DNA from: Aquila chrysaetos chrysaetos
Taxonomy: Eukaryota > Chordata > Aves > Accipitriformes > Accipitridae
Direction of reading: 5' to 3'
Length of the DNA stretch: 64,000 bases
Assembly (NCBI RefSeq): GCF_900496995.4
Contig: NC_044004.1
Coordinates: 77,879,538 to 77,943,537, forward strand
The notes beneath the pieces were generated by a model. The model searched no databases. It saw only the letters and a program-made list of their open reading frames with translations, and had not been told where the DNA came from. The position numbers and the translations under genes were made by a program. Below, piece after piece: positions 1 to 23,800 of the stretch; the stretch's first letter is position 1; the number at the start of each line of letters is the position of its first letter.

Positions 1-710
1 TAAAATTATGAACATAAGACAAGAGACCATATCATATGTCTATGCAAGTAGCTTCACAGATTCAGCAGAGTAATGCTGATTCATACTGGTCAAAGATGTA
101 GCTCAATTTCTTATTTCTGTAACATTTTTTGTAACAGCCAGCCAGCTGAAGCCAGTGAACCCTTATAATCCTAAAGGCTAAGCAAGATGAAAGATACCTT
201 TAACTGTATTACAATCAGGCAATTGAAAAAAAAAAACCTTTGATGCAAAACAAAGTGATTAGTGCTTCTTTCACAGAAGTCTCAAAGTTTCAGTGGTTGT
301 AATGCAGCATCCTCACTGGAACCAAATAGATGTTATTGCAAGAGAGACCACTATTTAAACAAAGACATTTGTTCTTCCTCTCCTCATGATGCTATCTTAT
401 CACAGTCCAAGTGTTTTATATCAGCACACTGAAATTATGTGTAATGAACAAGGATGTTCAAGATAAATTTTAAGAGTTACAAAGCAAATACTTCCTTTCT
501 CTGTAAACAATATGACTGAACCCACTTCTTGAAGAAATCAAGCTATATTTATATTCACCCTCTTGAAATGCTACAGGCAGCCATAGAAGGATAAGTTTAT
601 AATAAATTGCTATATTTGGAAACCTTTGTTGCTAAGCATCTTCTAACATTCAGTACAGTTTATACCATTCATGTCCCTGCTACATAATTAACATTTCATA
701 TGTTTTTTTC

Positions 711-731
711 AAAAAAAAAAAAAAAAAAAAA
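711..731 (+). repeat. Poly(A) homopolymer, 21 nt
   Basis: Uninterrupted A run in SPATA5 intron 9; simple repeat. Confidence 0.95.
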
Positions 732-2729
732 GTGCAGTGCTTATCTTTGCTGTTAAATTAAAACCATTATAATTTTTTACAGAATTAATAGAAGACTGTG
801 AGGCCAATTAATTAAAGCAGAAGCAACAAGATCTCAGGGGCATACAAATACTGACATTATGTACAAGGATATGGCAGAGTCTATCTTCTAGACACTGCCT
901 CTGTTTGAGATGAAACAATTCAGAAGGCAGCTGTTCACACTAAAAGGTAGTCTACTAAATAACTTAGGACACACTAGGCCTCTCCCAGTCTTAAGAATAT
1001 GACTTTCTCAGCCGCACAGATAACTAAGCCCTTTTCTTGTCAAGAATTCTGTCCATGTAAATCCCTCAGAGGGTACTCAAGTCCTCAAGAGTCTACCATG
1101 AGGAGCTCGTTGCAAGCTGATGTCCACAGGATGTGGTCCAGTACCCATAAAGGTATTTGCAGGTTTTCTGTACTATGCTGTTAACCTATACGAAAGCATG
1201 CAGTTAACTGTGGAAATCACAAGCATATTGCTAGGCAGCAGATAATCACAGAAAATCCCAATTTCTCCAATGTAGTCACTACAGACAATGTAACCTTGAA
1301 CAGAGATGAGGTACACTAATTCTGAAAGCATTGCATCTAAGCTAGTGATACGTGCCACGTTAGAAATACCAGTTTTACATTTAATTTTACTGGAATGATC
1401 ATAGTTATTTGTAAAACAGACAAATAATACTTGCTCAACATATGAGGGGGGATACCAGTACTCTGCGCAACAATTAAGGCTGAGATAGATACACATACAG
1501 AGCTGATGCCTGTCACCCTGTTGTCAACTCTTGCAACAATACAAAGCTTCATGATACTAACATTTTTCCTATATAGTCACAAAACTTTGTGATTTCATTT
1601 TGTGAGAAGCTAGAACTGTGTCTTTAGTAGAGGAAAATAAGGTATTTGAAGAAAAATCCACTAATATTTTCAAAATTCAGGAGATAAAATAAAAACACTC
1701 TTAACTGATTATTATATCCATCTATATACAACTATTTCACAGGTGTTTGGTCATAATACCGTTTGTAAAAGTCCAGAGCACACTGCACAGATTCTCCAGG
1801 TTTCTTGTCCACCTTTCCTCTCCTGCCTATTCCAGCATACACAACACCACAATTCTGTACATACTATATACACATGGGCCTAGGAACATTCAGCACAAGC
1901 TGAATGTTAAAAGCTCCTAAAACTTCTTAATGACTTCCATGAAAATGCACAGAGTTGCTGAACAGAACAGAAAACTTGACTGTCTGACCCCAGAAGTACC
2001 ACTAAGCAATTCTTGCACCAGAGAACAAACAACTTCTGCCAAGAAAACAGTTGGAATATATTTACAATAGCTATTTAATTTTCATTAACACATGCTCTTC
2101 AGAATTATATAGAAGACAAACATCAAAGCTTTTATAATGAAAATCTTCGGAAACCTAACTACAGATGCAAAAGTGAAAGGCTTCCCTGTCATAGCCCTAC
2201 AATTACTGCATTTACCATGTTACATTAATTACTACACCCTTGGTTTATATAAGCTGTATATATATAATATTATAAATCTGTTAAAAAAGCAGAGTTGAAG
2301 TATAAAGATAAGGAAGCATGAGTCCTTTGGAAATGATCTAAACTTTGTATTAAGAATATAAACATATTTAGCTTGTAAACTTTCAGGCTTTCCAGCCTCA
2401 AATGAAGTACCTAAAGATATAAATAGGGTAACCAGGACTCAATAGTCTCCCAAAGACCACTACTGCAACACGATTAGCAAGCGACAATAATCTTGTACCA
2501 AAAATTGAACATGTATTTCTGAGTTCAGAATTCCTGCTCCTAAATTAGTTTCCATGTTTCACCTGTACTTACACACACATAGTGTCTAAGTGGCTCAAAT
2601 AACCTTAAGATTTGTGAAAGAACTCTTAACTTGGCTAATTGTCTGAATATTAAGCATTTTGGTTACTTAGAAATGCGCACCAGCAGTCTTAACTGTATGT
2701 TTATATCATGATTTATGTTGTAATACATA

Positions 2730-3195
2730 CGAAATATTATGTTCAATTCTGAGCCCTACGTTACCAAAAGGTTATTGACAAACTGGAGCGAGTTCAGAGA
2801 AAATCAACATAATTTCTCAGAAGGCAGGAAGGACTTATTTATGAGGAAAGATTAAACGAGCTAAATATTTACAGTTTGGCTCAGTAATGAATGAGGAGGT
2901 AGGGGACATGAGAACAGCCTAGAGATATCTGAAGGGTGTAAACACTGAGGAGGGAGAGTGAACGTGTTATACAAGGATGTAAATAGAAATAATGGGATAA
3001 AACTAAACAAGGAAAACTTAGGCTGAATATCAGAGAGCATTCCTGGACAGCAAGCTATCTTGGCCCACAGTGCAGTTTCTTAAGTGAAGCAATAGAAGCC
3101 CATTGCTTGGAACAACAAACAAGACTAGACAAAACACTGGAAAATTTGCCATATGGAATAACCTTGCTCTGCTGAGGAGAAACACTACCTCATAA
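2730..3195 (+). repeat. Old CR1/L3-like LINE relic
   Basis: The sequence follows the 3' end of CR1/L3-clade reverse transcriptase ORFs: the tract reading aaactggagcgagttcagag is followed by aggaaagattaaacgagcta, then by a later aggctgaatatcag and agactagacaaaacactgg. Diverged with many stops, in sense orientation on the plus strand. Limits approximate. Confidence 0.7.
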
Positions 3196-5190
3196 AAGCT
3201 AGTCTTTTCTAAGTTTAACTCCAGTGAAAGCAGTAGTATTTTACAAGTCGTTGAAAATGATATCTTTTTTTTTTTTATATTACAAGAGCTTAGTCAGAAA
3301 AAAAAGAATCCAACTAAGAACGTTCCTTAACCATGAGCAACTTAAATTCAGTTTATGTAATACTTCGACCAAATCATGCTTCCGCAACTCTTTGAAAGGG
3401 AAAAACACATGTGGGCTGCAAAGAGTTAACGGCGCTGGACTGTATTCTCCCCAGCAGAGGTCACTCCAAGTTAACAAATAACAGGGAAATTTAACAGTAT
3501 CGATTCAGACTTCAGGAAAGATGATGAATAGAAAGGGGACATCCTCCTTCCCTCATTCCTAGCACTGGTTTGGATGCAAAGCTCCCAGATAACAGCGCGT
3601 CCTGCAATCAGTCACAGGTAGATGCCAGAAGTTTTGGATCTACATAGCACATAATGTTCAATTTGCACAACATTCAAAATTTGTTTTCTAAGAGGCCCTC
3701 ATGAAGTGGGTAAATATTGCCTATTTACAGCTGGATTATGAAACGTCCAGAATCCATGTGCACATGCACAAGTAAAGCCTAGGCTGCGTCATGTTTGGAA
3801 TTGAAACCACAACACTTTCCACTGAAAAGTGTAGATTACATTAGTTAAGTATTTACTATGTGAGGACTGTGACACAGGCAGACTGACAAGCTTCCATAAA
3901 CACAAAGGAAGGAAAATAAAATGGGAGTTTATCTTATTTTTCTTGTTGTTTGTATATATTTGTTTTAAAAAGAATGTTTGCTAACTTAAAACAGAGCTTA
4001 AAACACAACCGAAGCCAACAGGGGAGTGCTACAAAAAGAATAGTCTGTGTCTGTACATATTTTTTTCTTTTTGACCCATACAAAAGTCTACAAATTCATA
4101 TTTGAGAACTATCCCTTAAAAATTCTGGGAACTGGCAAGTAAAAACCTTACTGTTCCAGGTGCCATCACCCCTAATAAAACTTCTGTCACTTTCATAGTT
4201 GATTCTGATGCAAGAATTAACCATGCACTGTGCCGCTGCCAGAGGAAGCTGTCCCAGTGCCAAAGGAAATAAAAGTAACCAGCACATACAACAAACATAT
4301 TTGCGAGCTACAAGGGAGCAAATATGCATAAGCAGAGCTGAAGAGTCGTGTTTTGACTAGGCTGTTTTAAAAGGCTGCTCATGGGTAGCTTTAAGGTCCA
4401 ACACTTAAACTGCGTACACGCATTCGAGCAAAATGTAAGAATTGATAGAGCATACTTTTAATATTTCATCCAATGAAAACAGAAGTGAACTCATGTTTAA
4501 GTATTCCCTGGAACATACTGAACCCTGGCTGCATGATGCATGGATAATTCTCCAGGGCTGTGCCTGTACTGGAGGCCAAGGGACACTTTCCAGCCCCCAG
4601 CTCAAGGCATGCTCTCCAGCTCTCCCAGCTCCACGGCACAAGCCGTCCCAGGTGCGTACAGTCTCCTAGCCCCTGCCACAAGCTCCTCATCTGCCAGCAA
4701 ATGAAATACAGGCACAAAAAAACGAGAAGGGAGCCACAGTAAACACCACAGTCTCAACACCCTGGGAACAAGGATCGGCAGGACAAGCTGTCTAGCCTAA
4801 GTGACTTGGGATTTTTGTACGGAAGGGGTAGGCTCTAGAGTAGAAAAACTCTTAAGGGATGTATCAGTCAACTCACTAAACCATTGGTTTACTGAGAGAC
4901 ACCTAGCTATCTAATATGCTAGAAATGGCACAGGGGATTCCCTAGTGTTATTAATCTTAATATTCAATTTTAAAATCTATTAATACTCAAAAGAGTTTTT
5001 CTGACCTGCCCAGGAGCAGACTGCTGTTCCTCATATTCCATGCTTGTCTATGTTTTCTTTGACACAAAAATTAATTAAATGTCATTGTTTTAAAAGCTAT
5101 TAGTACAGACAGTGGATTTTTATTTTTTTAAACAAAATAAAGAGACTAACAATAAAGTAAAGATCCTAAATAAGATGCACAAAGTCTTAC

Positions 5191-17537
<12,347 letters not shown>

Positions 17538-17667
17538 GCTTTCCCCGCCGGCTGCCGCCGAGCGGTTCCGGGAGCAGAGGCCGGCACCGCCCCGGGGAGC
17601 GGGGAAGGGGCGGGCGGGGAGGGGGGGTGGGCGGCCGCTTCCCGCCGCTTCTGCCCTGCGCAGCGCC

Positions 17668-17827
17668 ATGGCGAGGCCGTGGCGGGCGCTGCAGCGGGCG
17701 CGGGGCTGGGGGGCCTTGGCGGGGCTGCGGGAGCGGCCGGACAAGTTCGGGGGGGTGAGCGTGGACCTGGCTCAGCTCGGTCCCCCCCGCCGCCTGGAGC
17801 GGGCCGCCTTCGGGCGATGGCTGAGGG
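17668..17827 (+). CDS. NUDT6: NUDT6 exon 1 (coding part, GC donor)
   Basis: This exon holds 53 codons plus 1 nt. It encodes [15 protein letters not shown] to [20 protein letters not shown] and [10 protein letters not shown]. The nearest GT dinucleotides (17832, 17844, 17847) all leave two nucleotides and break the frame into exon 2. A GC donor, GAGGG|GCAAGT, leaves one nucleotide and restores [14 protein letters not shown], in line with the human protein. Confidence 0.85.
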
Positions 17828-20800
17828 GCAAGTGCCGGGCCGGGTGGTGAGGGGGGCCGGGGCGGGCGGGGGGCGGCGGGTCCCCCCGTGGCGCCTGGTC
17901 CCGTGAGTGGGCTCCTCTCAGCCGCCTCCGCTGCGCGGGGCGGGCGGCGGCCGCCGGCCTCCCCACAGACACCACACACACGCCAGCCGCGGCCCTGTGG
18001 TGGAGGGCGTTGGCAGAAGGGAGCAAAGACCCGCTTCCCTGCGCCTTAGGGCAGAGGCTGAGGTGAAGGCCGTCGTTTTTCTGTGTAAACGCCAAACCGT
18101 AGCACGTAAAACGCCGAGGTGGCGGCGCCTCCTCTCCGGTCGCTGCCGACGCGTTCCTCGCACCGACGGTAGTTTGACCCTGAGGTAAACGAGGTAAAAA
18201 TACGGAGTTTCACGCCTTAATCCCGGCGGCAGACGGCCCTTACCCTCCTTCCCTTGGTCTCTCTCGCAGAGGCGGTGGCCCGGTGGCGGGAGGAAGGCCG
18301 CGTCGCCGTCTGGCTGCGCGTCCCCATCCTCCAGAGCGGGTTTGCGGCGGCGGCCGCTTCGCAAGGCTTCGCCTTCCACCACGCCGAGCAGGGTTCGTCC
18401 ACCTTGGCGTTGTGGCTGGGAGAAGGGCCCAGCAGGCTGCCGGGGTATGCCAGCCACCAGCTGGGAGTTGCAGGTGAGCTACGAAAGCGGTTGCGCCCAC
18501 GAAGGGCCTTTCGAAGGAGACCTTAGGACCAGGTTCGGTAGGAAATCGACTGGTTTTCTCCACAACCACCGCGTGGAAACCAGCGGCTTACTGTTGGGGT
18601 AACTTTACAGAGTGAAGCGTGTCGTTCATGAATGCGCCTGTGCAGCGGTGCTTATTGCTAAGACCAGGCCAGTGAAGAGAGGGGATTGTTCAAAAGAATT
18701 CCAGTTTGAGAACATTGTAAACAGCTCGCGGAGAAGAAAATGTGGTCCTGGAGCTTTAAAATTTAACGCACGAATATTGTTTTTATCAAACGCAATTTTG
18801 AGAAACGCATCTTGGCTTTCACCTTGCAGGTGAGAGAGGTAGGATTTCAAGGTTTAAGCAGGTTTTTAAAAGTGAAAAAGTAACTACAAACTTCTTAGAA
18901 AAAATCACTTCTCTGCTCCCTGTCCTTATTGTAGATGCTTGATGTATGCACCTGCCTAAACTATGCTCAAGTTAAGGTCTGTAGATGGGGCAGACTTGAC
19001 CCAACAGGGATTGCTCAGGAGCTAGCACAACTGTTAGCCTAAATTACAACAGTCTAAAAGCTGCTCGAAGCTGTGCCTAGAAGTCCACAACCCAGACAAG
19101 TGTATGTTACAAACAAACATCTGAACACCACACTCTTACCCATCTAGACCTCCCACAACCACGGTTGGAAAGGAGTTGCTCTAAAAACTGAGTAGATTCC
19201 TAAGGAACTAGATAAGATGGGTTTCTGATTTTTTTTTTTTTTTTTTTAATACAGCACAGTACAAGGAACTGATTGTGAGCCAAAAACACAGTCAACTTGA
19301 ACTCAGCTTCACCAAATTTGAATGTTTTTGCCCTCTCTTTCAGCAGCCTTCCACAGATCTGCAATTATGTGTCCCATCGCTCAGTAATCTCCTGTAATCT
19401 GGAGGTTGGTTTGGACCCCTCACATACTGGTAAAGACTATATAACCCTCGGCAGTTATGGCAGAAGGACAGTAAATCTCTCCCGTTACAAGCTTGACTTG
19501 TTTGTCCTTGGCTTGCAGGGACTGTGTGGGACACTAATTCTTCACCAAGTGGTGTTAAGACCCATAAACAGCAATTTGAAAAATCTAGTTAGGAAGGACT
19601 CATAAAAGCTGGATTATTCTATGTAGCAGCAGGTCAGGTGAAAGTAAGTTTTGGAAAAACAATGCCTTCTATTGCAAAACAGTGCTGCTGCTATCGGCAG
19701 TTGGAGTTTTCATTTACAAAGCCAGCAGAGGGCGGGGTAGAAGCTGAAGACAGGCTTGGATTTTTTCAATGGACATGTTAGAGCATGTCTTCCTGAGGTA
19801 TGAAAACCTCACCATTAAAATATGTGGCATTAAACTCGAGTAAGATAATGCATTCTCCTAGCAAAAGCACCGTGTTACTCCTTACGGTTAAAACTTGCAT
19901 GTTTGAGGAAACATGACTAACTGAAAGGGGATTTTTCTGAAGTAGGTTTTGCATAGCTGAAAGTGCTATTTAAAAGAAAATAATGCAACAGATGTGTTGT
20001 GACCCTGATGGTTATCAGGAGGGACTTAATATAAGAAAAAACGTAACTCTGAAAAACTCTCAAAACATTTGAAAATACAAAAAAAATGCACTTTCAGAGC
20101 ATAATTTGCTGTTGTACTTCGAGAGAAACACTTTGCACTCTGCAAGTAGGAAAAAACTTTGAGGAAAGAAAAAGTTTCATAAATGCAGGTATATGGATTT
20201 CACAGTTTATCACACAGATTTAAAAATTGCACAACAAATAATGTATGTATTCTTTGCTACCGCTTTTCAAACCTGCACATTTTTATTCATTATTGGGAGT
20301 TTCTTTAAAAGAGGTAAAGACTTAAAGAAGGCATTTGGGCAGGTAAACAAACAGATTTCTGTGTGTGACATAATGAATGCAATATTTTTTTTCCTCGGTT
20401 CCACTCGCTCTCGGTGGATTTGGAACACATCCCAAGAATACACTAAGCAGTGTGGCTACCACCTGGCATATGTTTATTCCGTTATCTTTCTACTTCAGGA
20501 GGAAGAGCCCGGGTAGTGGAAGGGCTTCATTCTATTTTTAATTAATTTTATTGAAATATTAAATTACTTAAATATGTGCATTTATAGTGTGTGTGCCAAA
20601 CCCTAGGCATTTTTATTTCCTGAACAAAAAACTGTATTTTAGAAAGTTTCTGTGGTAAAGAAAAGCAAATTTGCTTATGAGAGTCTTCCAATCACTTAAA
20701 TACAGGACTTAGTCCCTTGAGCATCCTAAAAAGCGGAGACGTTGGGAGTGGTTTGCTAGCCTGCGGGAAGCCAGCACAGGGAGCAGACAACAGGTAGCGA

Positions 20801-23800
20801 GCCTGCATTGCCAAGTAGACCAGCAGCTGCTTTTCATCCTGTCTGGAGTTTCCCACACAGCGAACGCTGCGCAGCCAGGCCTAGTGCCTCAGCATCATCC
20901 AGCCAAGTGATGACAAAGGTGTGAATAAGCAAGGTCAGGTCATATTTTGCCAGACTAGATCAGAGTCGCCAAGCAGAGAGTAGCAAACGTTACTCATTGG
21001 GCTTGGCCATTATTGTTTAGAAATAGTGGAATATGTGGTGTGTCTTCCAACTAACTTAACTGCATCCGTTTGTAGGCGGCAGGATTTTCCAAATATGTCA
21101 AGGTACAAAAAAGCTTTTGGTGTATGAAATGATTAAGATGTTTTTGAAAAGCATTTCCAAAATTCTCCGCCTCCTAGGAGGAAGTGGTCTGCCATCCAGA
21201 AAGTGACGTGTTTGTAAATATGCCACATAACAAAGGCATAGGAAGGCAAGTTGAGGAAGAAAAGTAAAAGTCATTCTCTTCTCCCTCCCGTGTAGTATAA
21301 GCCTTACAACGTGGCTGTTATTTTCATTGTTACCTACCTTAGTCTAGTTGTTTAAACAAGTCATTGAAGTTGAAGAGCGAGAAGGGTCTCCACACACGCG
21401 TACACACGCACAATCACCAGCCTTGGCCAGTCCTGTTACTTAAGGAAATGTGTAAAATGAATGGCTGCAGAAATGTCCAACTGCACAGGAAGATGGAGTT
21501 AGATAGGTAGTGGTGGTCCAAGGAATCAAAAGTGATTTAAAAGCAGCTCCCAAGTTGTTTTACAAAGTAATATCTATTCCTGTCTGCTGATGTTTACAAT
21601 GCAAGCAGTCACGTGTGCGCTCATTACATGGATGACAAGTGCTTTTCAACACTGAACATCTTTTCATACACTTTTACATCAGTCATAAATAAAACAGGTA
21701 GAATGAAGATATTTTTCCCCTCCATTACTCATTGTCTGGAATTGTCTAAGGGGTCTGGCTTTTTTTGTTTTTTTTTAAAAATAACTCCCTTACCTATTTC
21801 CCAAAAAAGAACATTCAAAACAAAGCAGTGTTGCAATAGTGATTAGTTGGTTAGGTTACAAGTCTAAACCTTTCCAGAAAGTCATCCTGGCGTTGGATGA
21901 TTTAAAGCTCCAGGTACCACATTTGTAGCAAGAGGGAGAGTTTTAAAACCACCGTTCAGAGCCTGCAGCCAAGCTCTGATCTCACTGATACTAACCAGGT
22001 GCAGCCCGGCGAGCTTCAGCAGAGGGACTCCTGAGTTACACATGGGAAAATGAGACCAGACAGCAAATCCCGTTAGTGTTTTTCCTTTCTTCTTGCTTTG
22101 GATTTAGGTATCACCTAGCAGAGATTCTGGACATCTCGCAGAATTTCACTGCCAAAAATTACATTCACAGGCATCGATTTCTGGGGAACAGAGGAGAGAA
22201 AACGTTCTTTCTGTTTGATTCAAACTGCAGTTTTCCTGTCTTCGGCAGTCCTCCTTGGTCTCAGCAAATCATTTGGCTGAAGAATGGCTTTTCTAGAAAA
22301 TAATCCCTGTAATCACAGCATGCATCAAAGTTGCTCTTGCTTTCCTTTTGTTCCCTTTTTTAATCAGTACAGTACTTGAACCTGGACACTGCTAAATATT
22401 TACAGGAGGAATGAAATCAAAGTCACAAGCCATGGGGAGGCAGATATGTGACTACCCTCTTAAAGCACGTCCTTTGACATATCTTGAAGGAAGATTGGTA
22501 TTTCATCTTTTAAATATTCCTCCTACACGTAAGTCTGCCATGTATTATTAAAAAACAGAGGATGTTTTGAGCTGGACACTCATCCCTTCCGTGGAAATAC
22601 TTCCCCATAGCATTTTAAATGCATATATCATCACAGAGCTGGCCATATACTCTTCGTCCTGCTGTAAAATGACAAGCATTTTTTTATCGTGAACTACTAA
22701 TTTGAAACCCATGCATGACTGATGTGGAAAAGAGCCTGGTAAGCGGCACCACAGTACTCATTCTGCTCACCGCAGCGCACTTGAAAATCTGAGAAAAAGA
22801 CCTGTTCTAAAGGGAAGACGTTTTTAAAGTATGACCAATGAGTGTGACATGATGATTAAACATGAAAGCACTTGGGGTTTAAAAAGTAGGAAAACTTGTA
22901 ATCTGTGGGAGAAAGTCATGGGCTGAGCATGAGGACACAAGGAAAAGCTGAACTTTTCAGTCATACATCCTGATCTATTTTTTTTAGCCAAGTGAAAACG
23001 TCACTTTTCCACTTGGAAGCAATGCGTTTTGATTAACAAGTTGACTCAGATTACTGTGCAGTTCCTATCACGAGTTGTTAGCTGGGTAGTAGAGTAAGAG
23101 TTCACAGATAGTCACCCAGTTGAATGTTATCAGTACAGTCAGCCTACCAAGTACTAAACCTTGTGTGCATTAACCGGAAAACACTCAAATCTTCACTACA
23201 GCAGGAGGGACTTTTGTCATGAATTTCACTAGAGAAAAGTTCTTACCCATCGTGGCTACTCGGCCAGAGTCACTGGAAAAATTTCTGTTATTTGAGCAAG
23301 ACTACAGACACGTCTCTGCTGAAGCAAGCAGCTTTGCTCGATTATTTGGATGACATCTTGATCTTGCATTCTTTAGTTCTCCTAATGTAACACAAGCGAA
23401 TTATTCCTTTCATTTCTTGTCTAATCTGGGACTGATACGTAGGACGTGTTTTTCTTGGTACTGCTAACTTTGAATTTTTGTACAGAATACTTAACCTTTT
23501 TTAATATTTTATTGAATATCAGCTTTCCACCAACAAACCACTTTCTGCGACTCATCCATACAAATCTTGCTAACTGTAAAACGAGTATCATTAGGGGTTT
23601 GTCATGCTTTATCAAAACATGTTAAATTATGGTTGTTAAGACTGAACGTAGTTGTCTAACAATCTTTTTCAATATTATCTCTCTACTAGGTGCTGTTCTA
23701 GATGAAAGCACTGGAAAGGTGTTGGTCGTACAAGACAGAAATAGGGTAAGTTTGTTATACGATTATAAAATAGAGAAGTTCATCTAGATAAGCCTACTCT

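Larger units (their letters stand above)
1..5190 (-). other. SPATA5: SPATA5 intron 9 (5' part)
   Basis: AT-rich intronic DNA. It holds a 21-A run at 711-731 and an old LINE relic at about 2730-3195. No further SPATA5 exon was recognised on the minus strand, and the short ORFs show no family resemblance. Confidence 0.8.

Noticed and set aside
1..5190. Search for the SPATA5 exon following exon 9 (expected to begin LCALRR-like)
   Set aside because: No minus-strand frame in this interval matches. SPATA5 has very large introns, so the exon is most likely outside the window and the gene is not truncated.
17844..17850. GT donors GGGTGGTGAGG as the end of NUDT6 exon 1
   Set aside because: The GTGAGG site looks good as a donor but leaves two nucleotides and shifts the reading frame into the clearly conserved exon 2.
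20193..20516. 107-codon ORF with hydrophobic stretches
   Set aside because: AT-rich intron DNA gives Phe/Ile/Leu-rich frames by chance. No homology recognised.
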